A stretch of 64,000 nt of DNA from contig JAGTXO010000024.1 in the NCBI GenBank assembly GCA_019448385.1, positions 498,574-562,573 on the forward strand. The letters are read 5' to 3'. The position numbers were made by a program, and so were the translations under genes. Below are positions 30,212 to 43,800 of the stretch, one piece after another; position 1 is the first letter of the stretch; each line of letters opens with the position of its first letter. The DNA is from Diacronema lutheri (taxonomy: Eukaryota; Haptophyta; Pavlovophyceae; Pavlovales; Pavlovaceae). Under the pieces are notes generated by a model. It made no database searches, was not told the DNA's origin, and saw only the letters and a program-made list of their open reading frames with translations.

Positions 30212-33200
30212 TCAACGCCGGCCGCGCTTCGGCCCGCGCGCGCTGCCGCCGCCGGCACTGGCGCTGGCAGCTCCGCGGGCGGGGGTGCGGGCGCGAGCGC
30301 CGCCGCCGCCACCGCCGCCGCGCCCGCCGCCGTCGTCGCCACCGCCGTCGCCGCCGCCGCCTCCCCCGCCGTCATCGTCGTCGTCGCCGCCGCCGCCTCC
30401 GTCGCCGTCGCCGTCGCCGTCGCCCTCGCCGCCGCCGCCGTCGCCGCTGGCGTCGTCGTCGTCGTCGTCGTCGCCCTCGTCGTCGCCCTCGTCGCCGCCG
30501 TCGCCCTCGTCGTCGCAGTCGTCGCCCTCGCCGTGCACCATGCGCTCCTCACGCTCCCACACCTCGCCGCGCGCCCACCAGGCGAGCACGAGGGCAAAGC
30601 GCTCAGGCGTCGACGTGGTGTCGCGCCCGGCCGCGCGCGCCGCAATGTCGTGCACGTCGTAGAAGATGTTGCGCGCGGCGTTGTAGTCGCGGTGCACGGG
30701 CTTCTTGCCGCCGTTGCACGCCGGGCAGATGACGAGCGCGTGCACCGTGCGCGTGCCGCCCTTTGCCACGGGCAGGCGCGGGTTCTGCGCGAGCTCCGCG
30801 CCGCAGCGCTGCAGCCTGCCGCCCTTGGCGAGCCGCGGCATCGAGCAGTGCATCGACGTGTACGGCTCGGGTACGAAGACGGCCGCGACGCCGCGCCGCC
30901 GCAGCTCGCGCAGCAGCCCCACCTGGAAGGCGGGCGGCGCGCCCTTGGGCTGCGCGCCCTTGTGGTCGTGCAGCCACTTGCCCACGCACACGAGCAGCCG
31001 GTCGCGCGTCACGCCGTCGACGCAGTGCGCCGCGATGAGCGCCTCGGCGACGCGCGCCGCGTTGGACCGCCCGCCGCTGTCGCGCCGCCAGCGCTCCTTG
31101 CGGCGCGCCGGCGCGTCGTACACGTGCTCGGCGGCGCGCTCGCGCACCCGCGCGCTCTCGCGGTGGAAGGCGATGTATTTGCCCGCGTCGAGCACCTTGG
31201 CGCTGTGCGCCTCGCCAAGCCGCGCCTCGTCCGCCTCCACGCTGAACTCCTCGCCGCGCCCGTCGGTGCGCACGCGCCGCCGCGCCGCGTTGGTCTTGGC
31301 CGTCTCGCGCGCAAAGCCCGCGGCGCACGCGCGCGCGCGCTGCGTGAACTGCCGCCAGACGGCCGCCCGCCCGACGTGCGCAGAGTAGGTGGTGATGTTG
31401 CCCATGTTCGGGTCGGCCGCGACGACGACCGCCTCCTCGATGTCGATCGCCCGCCGCAGCTCGGAGCCGAGCGCGACGGCGATGCGCCCGTCCGGCCGGC
31501 GCCAGCGGTGCAGGACGCTCGAGCTGCCGGCCGGCGCCTGCGCCTTCGGCACGAGGACGGTCGCGACGGCGTGCACGGCGACGCCATCCGTCACCACCGA
31601 CGTGACGGGCTGCCGGCCCGGGAGCGGCACGCGCGGCAGCGGCGCGAGGCCCACCCACGAGCGCCGCGCGTGCCACGGCAGATCGGCCGGCGGCCGCTCG
31701 CGCCCGGCGTAGTCGAAGACGCGGTTGGAGATGTCGAAGCGCGTCGCGAAGACCGCGTACCTGACGCGCACGTCGGACATTGGCGGGACAAACGAGCCGC
31801 CTTGAGCGGTCCACTTGATCGGCTCGCCATCGTGGTCGCGCAGGTCCAGCGCCTTGAGCCGCGCGCGCAGCTCCTTGCGCTCGTCGTCCGGGAGCGTCTC
31901 CCAGATGGCGTTCGCGGTGAGGCGCACGTTGCGCGGCACCTGCGCGCAGCGCGCGGCGCGCGAGCGCGCGGGCGCGTGACCAACCTGGCCGCGGGGCGGC
32001 GCGCACGGCGGCGGCGCGCGCGCTTGGGCGCTCGGCGGCGGTAGCGGCAGCCGCGCCTCGCGCGCACATTGTGCGTGCGCAGCGGCGCCACATTATACCG
32101 CGGCGGCCGGTCGGTGAGCTGCGTGTACAGGCGCGCGAGCCGGCAGAGCAGCGCCTGCCCCTTGGCCACGTGCTGCAGGTTGCGGATCTGCACGAGGAAG
32201 TAGCGCGTCGTGTGCCGGTCGTAGTTCCACCTTTTCGTGGGCGCGCACTCGTAGTTGATCTTGTGGAGGACCATGTCGGGCAGGTGGCGGTCGAGCGCGG
32301 CGGGGCAGCCGACGCGCGCGCCCTCCACGTCGCCGCGCAGCAGCCGCTCGCACAGCTCGCGCACGCGCGCGTTTCGCTGCATCTCGGGCAGCGCGACGAG
32401 CGCCTCGTCGCGCTCGACTGCCGCGCGGACGACGTCGCGGAGCAGCCCGTTCACGACGCGCGATGGGTGCATCAGGCACGCGGTGGACACCTGCGTCGCC
32501 TCCGCCTCGAGGATCTCCGTGAGGCCCACCGCGCAGACGGGCTGGACGCCCTCGGCCATCTCGCCGACGGCGCGCGCCGTCGCCGCCTTGGTCTGCGCGG
32601 CGGCTTGCTCGGCGGGCTTGCCTCGGGCCGCTGCACCGTACGTGCTCACGTCCTTGTGCCAGCCGATCGCCGAGAAGATCGCACGGACGGTTCCCTTGTC
32701 CATCGTGGTCGACGTGTGCACGCTTGTCGACGGGCCGCCCGACGCCGCGCCGACGGCCTGCGCGCTCGCCACCGCAGCCTCGTCGCGCACCACCTTGTTG
32801 ATGACGCGGTACGCCTGTGTCGTGAGCCTGTGCACGGCCGCCGCGATGCGCCGCAGCTCCTTCCGCGCACCGGGCTGCGCCGTCACCGCCTGCGGCCCCG
32901 CGTTGAGCGTCGAGCGCTTGACCACGAAGCCCGGGAGCACGCTGCCGCGCGTGCGCGCCGTCGCGCCGCCGGCGGCGCGCGCGCTCGGCGCAGCGGGTTC
33001 GTCCACGCGCGCGCGCTCGACGCCGCGCGCGCGGGGAACGCTCGGCGCGCGCGCGCCCGCGGCGTCGCGCGCGCTCGCGGCAGCACCCGCCGCGGCGCGC
33101 TTGCCCGCGGCGCCCGACACGCCGTGCGCGCGAAGCGGCGCCGACGCCAATGCCGACGCCGCGCCCGCGCCGCCGCTGCCGCTGCCCGATCCGCCCGCGC

Positions 33201-36200
33201 GCCGCTTCTGCTCGTCGCGCGTCTTGCGGAACTGGGCGACGAGGTCGCTGCTCACGTTGGCCTCAGGCTCCCACGTGTCGGCGCTCTCGTCGTAGCCCCG
33301 CCACCTGATCCGGAACTCGAACGTCAACTTCTTGCCCGCCTTGCGGCGCTCGTCGACGACCGCCTCGACCTCGTACGTGCGCGCCTCCTCGTCGACGCTC
33401 GCGCCCGCCGCGCTCGCGCCCGTGTCCGGCCACCCAGCGACCGTGCCGCCCAGCCTCTCGGCGGCCGCGCGCAGCTGCCGCTCGCGCTGGGCGGCCGCGG
33501 CGCCTCGCGCGACCAGCGCGGGCAGCATGCCCGCGCCGCCCGCGAGGCCGTGCGCGCCGACGCTGGCGGTCATCAGCGCGTCGAGGCACGCGAACGTTGC
33601 GAGCGCACGCGCGCCATCGTCGCCGCCGCGCGGCTGCGAGCGCACGACGGGCGATGGCCGCGGCTCCCCCTCGGCCGCGAGCAGCGGCCAGATCGCACTG
33701 GCCAGCGCGACGGCATGCGCGCCGACCGCGACGGCCACGTCCGCGTCGAGCGGCGCAAAGTCGTAGCGCACGAGCGCGGCCGGGCGCGAGTCGTCCGTCG
33801 GCCGGTCGGCGACGAGCAGCCCGACCGGGCGCGGCGGCTCGCCGGACGGCGCGGCGACGGGCACGCAGAGGAGCACGACGAGCAGGCGCGGCGTGCCGCC
33901 GAGCAGCGCGCGCGCGGCATCCGCCCCGTCGGCTCCGCCGCGCGCGGCCGCGGCGAGCAGCTCGGCCGCGCGCGTCGGGCCCAGCGCCGTGCGCGCGTCC
34001 TTGCGCGCGCGTGCGCGCGCCGTGTACGCGGCGCAGGCGTCGTCGAGCGCCGCCGCGCTGGGCGCGGTGCCAGTCGTCGCCCACGCGCGCAGCGCGTCGC
34101 GCACCCGCGTGACGATCGCCTGGTCGACTGCCGCCTCGCCGGCAGCGTGCGCCGGCGCGCACGCCGGCGGTGCGGCGGCAGGCGCGAGCGCGGGCGCGCC
34201 GTCGGCGCCGTCAACGCCGACGGCGCCGTCGGCGCGCCGCCACGCGAGCTTCGCCTCGATCTGCTGCCGGACGGCGTGGCAGTGCCGGTCGATGCCGCGC
34301 GCGTCGTCGAGCGCGGCCAGCGCGTCCTCAGCGGCGGGACGGCCGCTCGCGTCCGCGACGGCCTGCAGGCAGAGCAGCGCGGCCGCACGCGCGTTGCACG
34401 CGCTCTGCGGCTCGGGCGCGAGCGCGAGCTCGAGCTCGAGCGGCGACGCGCCTCGCGCCGCGGCGATCGCGTCCATCAGCACGTCCAACCGCTGCACCAG
34501 CGCCCTGTGCGCGTCGCGCGACGCGCCCGTCGACGGCGCGCGCGAGCGCGTCGCCACGAGCCCGAGCGCGCGCGCCGGCGCGCCCGCCGGCGTGTGCAGC
34601 ACGAGCAGCGCCGCGCCCGCCAAGCTCGCGTTGCGCGTGACGAGCGCGAAGATGCGCGTCGCCTCGTGCGCGCCCACCGACGCCCAGATCGCAGCGCGAT
34701 CGGCGTCCGTCTGCGCGTCGCACAGGTCGCGCACGTCGTCCGGCGCGAGCAGCGCGCCGCCGCCGGCGGAGCGCGCGACGATCGCCCGCGCCTCCGCCAC
34801 GAAGACGGCCTGCGGCAGGTCGGCGTGGCGCGCGTCGACGATGGCGCGCGTCGCGTGCACGCCGAGCTCCACGCCGCGGTAGAAGGCGCGCGCGTTGGCC
34901 GCGCGCGCGTGCGCCGGCCGTCCGTCCGCGTTGCGCCTCGCGCGCGCCTGCTTGCTCGTGCGCGCGAGGCCGTCGCGTGGCGGTGGCGGCAGCGTGGCGA
35001 GGAAGCGCGCGGCGGGCGGCGGCGCGCGCACGCCGCGCTGCCGCCGTGCGATGGCCGCGAGCCGCCGGCCCGCCGCGCTGCCGCCCGCGCCGACGTGCTG
35101 CCGGCGGCCGAGCGCCGCCGGTGGCGGCGGCGGCGGCGGCGCGGCGGCGGGCGGCGGCGCGACGGCGGGCGGCGGCGCGGCGGCGGGCGGCGGCGCGGCG
35201 GTGGGCGGCGGCGCGGCGGCGGGCGGCAGCGGCGGCGGCGCGCCGGCGACGGCAGCACCAGTCGGCTTGTCCGCCCACGCACCCGAGACGCTGTCCCAGG
35301 CCTTGCCCGGTGGCGCGCGCCCACGCGGCCGCGGGTGGCGGGCTCGAGCGGCGGGGGGCGGGCGGCCGGCGCGCCAGTCGAAGACAGGTGCAACCGTGGC
35401 GGCAGGCGCCGAGTGCCGCGCGTCGGTCACAGAGCGCGTGGTGCGCGCGGCGACCGTCGCGCGCATGGCGGGCGGGCGGTGAGCAGCGCCCGCCGGCGCG
35501 CCGGCGGGCGCGGCAGCCGGCGCGCCGGCGGGCGCGGCCGCCTCGAGCCCGGCGGAGGCGCCGCGCTTGCGCTTGCGCGTGCCGCCGCGCGTGCGCCTGC
35601 GCGCGCGCCCGCCGCGCGCCCGTTCGGCCTGCGCGTCGCCAGCCGCGTCGCCGGCCGCGTCGCCGCGCCGCACGTAGACGACCGCGAACGCCTCCTCGCC
35701 GGTCCCGTCGACGCCGCCGCGCGCGCGGCGCAGGACCGACCGCCACTGCAGCCGCCGCGCGCGGCCGGGCTCGCACGCAAACCAGCGCCCACCGCGCCTG
35801 ACGACGGCCACAAAGTCGTCGTCGCGCCGCCCGCGCCGGCGCGTGCGCAGCAGCACGCACTGCACGTCGAGCCAGCCCTCGTGCCAGTCGGCCGTGCTGG
35901 GGGCGACGCGAATCGACTGCGGGAGCTCGACGCCAAAGCCGGCGAGCCGCACGATGTGCGCGACGATGACGCTCGAAATGGCGGGGGCGCTCGACGGGTC
36001 GCCCGCTGCAGCGAGCACCGCCCCGCCCCAGTGCTCACGCGTGACGCAATCCGCGTCCTCGACGTGCACGTGCGCCACGCTCGCGCCGAGCTGGTGCAGC
36101 AACGCGCAGATGTCGGCGTCGACCGTCCTCTCCTCCTCGGCCGCCTCGGCCGTGCCGCGGGCGGCGGCGTCGCCTGCCGGCTGCCCGAGGTACGCGATCG

Positions 36201-39200
36201 CCCGCTCGACGGCCGCGCGCTCCGCACGCGCTGCGCTGTCGATCGCCGCATTGCCGACGGGCGCGCGCAGCGCCGCGATCGCGTCTTGCAACGCCGTCGC
36301 GTCGCCCGTCGCCGCCGTCGCCGCCACCGCCGCCGCGCTCGCGGTGCCGTGCGCGACGGCGTGCAGCGCGGCGGCGCGCGCGGCGGGGATGCGCCCGTCC
36401 AGCGCGAGCACGAGCGGCGGCCCGGCCGGCGTCTGCTGCCGCCGGTGCCGCCGGCTCGCAGCCGGGTGGTCGGCGCGCGCGCGCTCGAGCCGCGCGCGCC
36501 GCTCGACGACGCGCGCCCAGAAGGCCTGCACCCTCGGCTGCGCGAATGCAAGCCAGCCGGCGCCGCGCGTCACGACGTGCACGACGATCCGGTCCTCGTG
36601 CCTGAGGTACTGCACGTAGAGCGCTTTGCGCACGCCGAGGACGTGCATGCCGAGCTGCAGCTGATCGCGGTGCGGCTGCGGCGGCCCGTCCTCGTGCGCC
36701 TTGGCGTCCGCCTTGGTGAGCGTCTTCACCTCGACGAGGACCTGCTCGTTGTCTTCGGGGAGGATGGCGAGCCCGTCCGGCGAGAAGGCGAACGGCGCGC
36801 TCTTGTCGTGCGGGTCCGCACGCACCATCGGCAGGTTGCACACGACGGTGATGCCGTACGCGGCCGCCAGCTTGCGCAGCGCGACGGCCTCGCCGAGGAT
36901 GCCCGCGGTCGTCGCCTTGGTCCGCACCTCGCGCCGCCGCCGGTGCACGTACTCGTCGGTGAGCGTCTCGTGCGCGACGCCGGCGTTGTCGTTCACGACG
37001 TCGCCAACCTTGCTGCCCGTGACCTCCTCCCATCGCTCGTCGTGCCAGCGCGGGCTGCGCTGCGCGGGCGCGCCCGCGCCGACGGCGTCGAGCACGCGGC
37101 GCAGCGCTGTGCCGTCGGGCGCAGCAGGCACGCGCGCGCGGTCCTGGGCCTCGCGAGCGTCGAGGACGCAGCCCGTAGTGGAATCTTGGGGTGGGTCGAG
37201 CTTGCTCGCCTCGCCGTAGCGGCTCTCCAGCTGGCGCGGTGCGTCGGCAGGGCCGCCGTCCGTGCGCGCACCCGACGCGCCCGCCAGTGCACGGGGCGCA
37301 GCGTCCGAGGCGCCCGCCGCGCCCGCGCCGCCGCCAATCGCGCCAGCGCACGCGCGCGCCGCGACCTGCGGACGGCCAGCCGCAGGGACCTCGTCCGCTC
37401 GGCCGGCCGCTGCGTCGGCCGTCCGCTTGGCCACCTCGCGCGCGTCTCCGAGCGCGAGCGTGGCTGGCGCCGTCGAGCTCCCGTGGCGTTTGTTCCAAAA
37501 CTCGAGCAGCCCGCCAAGGAAGGGCGTGCCCGTCGGGCGGTCCTCGGGCACCTCCGCCAGGATCGCGTCGACGCGCAGCGCGGCCGCCACATCGCAAAAC
37601 GCGCGCGCGGCGCGCGCCATCCGCTCGGCGCGCGCGCCGCCGTCGTCCGCCGCGCGGCGGATGGCGTGGCTCACGTGCGCGACGCGGAGCGAGACGACGG
37701 CGTGCGCCGGCGCGTCGGCGCCCGTGCCGAGCGTGTGCCGCCGGATGGCCAGCTGCCCATCGCCCATGCGCGGCGGGAGCGACGCGCACGCCGCGACGGT
37801 CGTCTTGCCGGCCGCGCTGTCGCACAGCCAGCTCGCCTCGCCGCCGCCCGCAAACTCAAAGGTCGCGAAGCCCTCGCGGCCGAAAAGCGCGACGAAGTGG
37901 TCGAGCACCGCCTTGTTGATCGCGCGCGCCGCCGGCCGCGTCGATGCGCCGCGGGCAGCGCCACCCGCCGCGCCGCGCGCATCGCTGCACGTCGCAGGGC
38001 AGGTGCAGCCGGACGCGCGCACGCCGTCCGACCGCGTCCGCGGCAGCTCGAGCTCGCGCACCTTGGGGCAGAACCAGAGCGGGTTGGACGCCTCGAGGCA
38101 CAGCACGACGAGCCGCCCGTCCGTGCCGGCCAGCGCGCGCGCGTCGCGCAGCAGCTCGACGGCGAGCTCGGACGTCGCCGCGTGCACCGCCGGCTCGCCC
38201 GTCGCGCGGTCGGGCGGGAAGAGGCCGCCGCCGACGAGCGGGCTGGGGCAGCGGCCGAGCATCACGAGCAGCGGCGGCGGCGGCGTCTGCGGCGCCTGCT
38301 GCCCGACCGCAGCCGCCGTCAGCCCGGCCAGGTCGGAGCTCGTGCGGAGGGCCTTGAGCGCGACGCGCGAGCCGGTGCCCGCCTGCTCGGAAAACGTGGC
38401 GAGCATGGCGCACGTGCTCGCCCTCGCGCCGCACTGCCAGCTGACGCGCGCGAGGAGGCCTTCCAGCGTGTCGTTTTCGCGCGGCCGCGTGACCGCGTCG
38501 AGCGCCGCCGAGTCGAGCTGGAGGCTGCCGGGCGTGACGCACAGCACCGCCTCGTGGTAGGCGCGCAGCAGCTCCCTCGGCAGCTGCTCGGCGGGCGTCG
38601 CCGCCTGCCCGCCCACCCACCGTGCACCGTGGCCGCCGTCGCCCGCGCCCGCGAGCCGCACCGCCGGCCCGCCCGTGATCGCCGAGGTCGGTGGCGTGCC
38701 GAGCGCGTCGACGAGCGCGCGCACGGGCGCGACACGCCTGCGCGCAGCGTCCGCGCCGACGGCGAGCGCGGCGATCCGAGCGCCCTCCCATGCGCGCTCC
38801 CTCGCGTCGTCCCGCGCGGCCGCCGGCGCGGCGCCCGGCCGCGCGCCGGGCGGCACCGCGCACGCCGCCGCGACGACCTCCGCGCGCGCGCCGGCGGCGT
38901 CGGGCGCGTGCAGCTGCGCGAGCGCGCCAGAGAGCGCGGCGGCCGAGCGGTAGCGGCCGTGCGCCGCGACGAGCGCGTAGAGCACGCGCAGCGCGGCCAC
39001 GCCCGCCTGGTCGGGCGCGTCGTCAGCGATGCGCTCGACCTCCCACGTGCGCGTGGGCGGCGGGCTGCCGTCGGCCGGGTCCGGACGCAGCGCCCACGCG
39101 CGCTCGACGATCGCGTTGAACACGCCGTGCGCGGCGCCCTCGTCAAACTCGGCGGCGCCCGCCGCGTGCGCGCACCACCCGTGCACGCGCGACGTGGGCG

Positions 39201-40756
39201 CGTCCACGGCGCGCTGCACGACGAGCACCGCCGGCCGGTCGACGCAGCCGAGGCTCACCGCCGCGTGCTTGCCCTCGAGCAGCGCCGCCGCCGCAGCCTC
39301 GACCAAGGCGTCACCAGGCGCGTCGCCGACGACGACGGCACAGCCGTCGCCGTACTCGGCCTGCATCGCGGCGACGCACGACGCGACAAAGTCGCCGCCC
39401 GCGGCCGCCGCGTGTCGCGCCGCCAGCATCCGGCGCGCGATGGCAAGCCAGACGTACTCGGCCGGCGCGCGCGCGGCGCGCGCGCGAGGCGCGCCGGCCG
39501 CGCCGCGTGCGCCAGCGCGTGCGCCTCCAGCGGCCGCAACGGCCGAGGCAGCTGGAGCGGCGGTGAGCGTGCGCCGCGCGCGCTTCGCCGGCCGCGTGAT
39601 GGGCGATGCACCCGCCGTCGCCCCGCCCGCAGCAGCCGGTGCGGCCGCCACAGCGCCCGCCGCAACGCCACTCGTCACGACGCCCGTGGCGGGCGGCGCG
39701 GCGGCGGACGCGGCCGCCTCGACGGGCGTCGCGCAACTACCGCCAGCGGTCGCGGACGCGCCCGGCGACGCGTCGGCGAGGAGGTGGCGCAGCACGCCGC
39801 GCGCGAGCGCGACTCGCACGGCGAGCGTCAGCGCGCGCAGGCGGTCGGAAGGCGAGGCGTCGCGCTCGGCGTCGGCGGACGTGGCGGCAGCAGGCGAGGC
39901 GGCGGGCGGCGCGGCGGCGGGCTGGGCGGCCGCCGGCGCAACCTCGTCGGCCTTGGCCAGCCAGACGAGCCCGGCGACTGCGAGCACGACGCTGTACGCG
40001 CCGACATCGTCACCCGCAACGCGCGCCAGCCGGGCGTGGGCGTCGGCCTCGGACACGGCGACGCGGAAGAGCACGTCGTCGCGGGCAGCTTGCTCGGCAA
40101 ACTGACGCAGCTGCTTGGCCATCGTCACGCCGGCGACGGACGCCTCGCCCGCCTCTGCCTCGACCTGCTCGTCCTGGCCGATGGCGGACGCGCCGGCCTC
40201 GGCGCCAGCGTCGAGTGTCCGGCGGCGCTCGAGGGCGAAGCCACGCACACAGACGCTCTGGAGGCCGCCGAGCGCGCCCGCCTTCTCGTGCAGCGCGCAC
40301 GACAGCTCGACCACCGAGTCCACGCGCCTCGCGGCGGCGCCCCCCCGCTCGCCGCGCGTGGCCGCGCGCACGACGAACACCGTGAATTGCGCGCGCTTTG
40401 CCGCGCGCGCCGACGCGCACGCGTGCTTCAGGAGCCGGCAAAGCGCGGGCCTTTGCGCCGCTGCGCCCCGCGTGCACAGCAGCAGTTGGCCGCGCTCGTC
40501 GCCCAGCTCCTGCTCGATGGCGGCCTCGAGCGCGTCGTCCGTCAAATCGCCGTGCTCCGTCGAGGCGAGCGCGCGCGCAGCCGCGAGCGCCAGCTCGCCT
40601 GCGCCCGCGCGCCGCCGGCGGCGCGCACCGGCGGGCGCGTGCGGCGCCGACGCGTGTGACGACGCCGCCGCGTCCGCGCGCGCACACGCGGCGCGCAACG
40701 CCTCACGCGCCGAGGCGGCCGCGCGCGCCCTGGGCGCGAGCTTCAAGAACGTGCGC

Positions 40757-40804
<48 letters not shown>

Positions 40805-43800
40805 TCGTCCTCGTCGCCGGCCGGCGGCGGCGGTGGCGGCGGTGGCGGCGCGGCCACGGCGGCGGCAGCAGCGGCGGCGGCGGCGGTGGCGGCGGCGGTG
40901 ACGCCAGCGGCGGCCTTGGCGCCGCGCGTCTGCGGCGGCGTTTCGGCGCGATCGGGGCTGCCCCCGCCACGCACCGCGCTCGTGACCGCGCAGACGCCGC
41001 CCGGCGCACGATCGCTGGCCGCGCCGGTCAGCGCGACGCGGAGGCGCTCGCCGACAGCGTACATGTCCGCCACGCTGAACGTGCGCGGCGCGGACGAGCA
41101 GCCCGCCGCGGCGAGCGCGTCGTTGAGCGCGCCCACTATCGCGAGGCCGCACGTCGCGCCACGCTGCGCCGCCTCGTTGAGCAGCAGCGCGCGGCGCACG
41201 CGCGAAATGTCGAGACCCGCCGCGTGCAGCGTGGCAGTTATCGCCTTGGCGAGCATGAGCGCCTGCCTGCAGGGCGACGCGAGCGTGTCGACGAGCACCG
41301 CGTCGTAGCGATGCTCGCCCGCGCGCGCGACGCGCACAAGGCGCAACGCGGTGAAATGGCCGGAGGCGAGCTGCGCGCCGTCGTCACCGCCCGCGCCGCC
41401 GCGCTCGTCCGACGGGCTCCACACGCCGATGACAGCCTGCGTTGTCGCCTCGCTGCGCAGGCGGTGCAGCAGCGCGGCGCGCTCGGCGCCGTCCTGGAAC
41501 ACCGCGGGTTGCGCGGCGAGCGGCACGTGGCAGACATGCCCGCCGCCGGCCTGCCCGTGCACGCGCAGCACGACCTCGCAGCACGCGTCGACGGTTGAGG
41601 CGAGCATGTCGCCGCTGGCGATGCGCTCCACCTCTGCCTGCGGGAGGCCGGCGCTCGCGGCGGCGGAGGCCAGCCGGCGCGCAGCCGCGTCGCCCGCCCA
41701 CGCAAGCAGCGCCGAGTTGGCGGGTTGGAGGGGAAGCTCAAGGGCGGCTGGTTCGGTGGCGGTAGCCTCGTTGGCAACGGGCACGTTGGCGGTGCGCACG
41801 TTGGCGGCGGGCGCGGCGGCGATGGCTGGTGGGGCGGAAGACACGCCCGCGGCGGCAGGCGCGGACGCGACAGCGGCAGCGACTAGTGGGGCGGGGAAAA
41901 TGCCGTCGGTGGCTGGCGCGGAGGCGAGTGCAGGAGCAACTAGTGGGGCGGGAAAATCGGCGGCAGGCGCGAAGGCGGATGCAGCAGCGGCTAGTGCGGC
42001 GGGGAAAACACCGTCGGCGGCAGGCGCGAAGGCGGATGCAGGAGCGCCCAGCGGGGCGCAGAAAACACCGTCGGCGGCAGGCGCGAAGGCGACAGCAGCA
42101 GTGGCCAGTGGAGCGGAGGCGCAGGGCCACGCGCGCGCCAGCCGTGCAAGCCCAAGCCGCGCGCGAGCGACGCACGCGCCGATGGCCGAGGCGGCGGCGC
42201 AGGCCACGACGTGGCCTGGCACCGGTGTGGCCAGCCGCTCGCGGGTGTGCACGTCGAGCCGCGCCCCACGCCAAGAGCGGCGGCGCGCTGAACGGAGGCG
42301 CGCGACCCCGATCGATCCGCCCGCGCACGCGCGCGCCGGCTCAGTGTGGCCAACGCGCGCCGCTATGCAAGGCGCGCGCGCGATAACGGCGGCTGTCGGC
42401 CGTGGCGTGCGCGTGGCGGCGCCGCGGCGACGGGCGCGGCACACGAGCCGCTCGGGCGCGCCGCCGCCGCGCGGCACGATGTCGAGCAGCACGGTCACGC
42501 CGCGCGCGCGCGCGACCGCCGTGCACGCGAGCCGCACGGGCAGCGGCGGCCCGTCCGGGCGCGCGAGCGCCGCCACCTCGGCGTCGGTGAGGCTGTGCAG
42601 CTCGCGGCGCGCGCGCGCGAACGCGGCGATGTCCGCGCGCAGCTCCGCGTCCGTGCCGAGCGCGGCACGCGCGTGCACGGGGAGCGACGCGCGCAGCGCG
42701 TGGAGCACGCCGCCGCGCGCGCCGCGCGGCGCCGGCGCGCGATCGCGCTCAGCGCGCGCGGCGCGCGTGAGCTCGCGCACCGCGCGCGCGAGATTGCGCC
42801 GCGCGGCCGCGACGGGAGGGCTAGGTGCGCGCGCGCGCCGGTTGTAGCGCGGCCGCGCCGAGTCGAGGGGCGGCGGACGCGGTGCGTACGCCGCGGCGCG
42901 GCCCGCGCGCCAAAAGGCCGGCGGCGGGCGCAGCTCCGTCGCGTCGACCGCGGCCGCGAGCGCGCCGAGCGCGGCGTCGCTGTCGCCCGCCGCGTCGGCC
43001 GCGTCGACGAGCACGAAGAGCGCGCCGAGCGCGCGCGACGCGGCCGCCTGCGCGGCGGTGGGGCGGGCGCAGGCAGCGACGCATGCGGCCGCCATGCCGC
43101 GCGCCGCGGCGAACGCCGGTGACGTGACGGCCGCGCCGATGGCAACGGCGGCGGCGGCGACGGTCGAGGCGGCAGCGCCGGCGATGGAGGTGGCAGCGGC
43201 GGCGGCGCTTGCCATCGCGCGGCGCGCGAGACGCGAGGCGCCACCGACCGCCGCCGCCGCAGCGCGCGCTGCGCGCGCGCCGGTGGCGCGCATCGTCGCC
43301 GCGCCAGGCGCCGCCGCGCCGACGCCGCCGGCGCCCGCGCCGTCGCCGCTCTCGGCCGTGCAGGGCTCCGATGGCGAACCCGGCGTGCGCTGGCGCGTGA
43401 TGCGCGCGCCGAGGCGCGCGCTCCGCGCCGCGCGGCCGGCGACGTCGAGGAAGCGCCGTGCGCGCGCCGCGCGTAGGCCACGCGCGCGCGGCGGCGCACC
43501 GACAGGCGCCGAGCGCCGCGGCGCGCACGCCGGCGCGTCGCTGTCGGGTTGCGCAGCGCGCGCGCGGGAACTCGGCGCGGCGTGTGCGGGCGGCGGGCGC
43601 GCGCCCGCGCGGCGCAGAGGCGCGAGGCGCCGGCCGCAGACGAGGCGTGTGCGCAACCAGGACGGCGAGGGCCGCAGGGCGCCGTCGACGTCGCGCATCG
43701 GCGGGCCGCGAGCCCGCCGCGCAGCCGTGCGGCGCGCGCGAGGCGCTCGGCGGCGCGCGCGCCGCACGGCGCGCGCGGCGGCGCGCACGCCAGCGACGGC

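Noticed and set aside
32071-40659. A 2,862-codon open frame on the plus strand
   Set aside because: It is the exact antisense register of the giant minus-strand frame. Sense avoidance of TTA, CTA and TCA codons removes antisense stops, and its composition (Arg/Ala-rich, no motifs) is that of a shadow.
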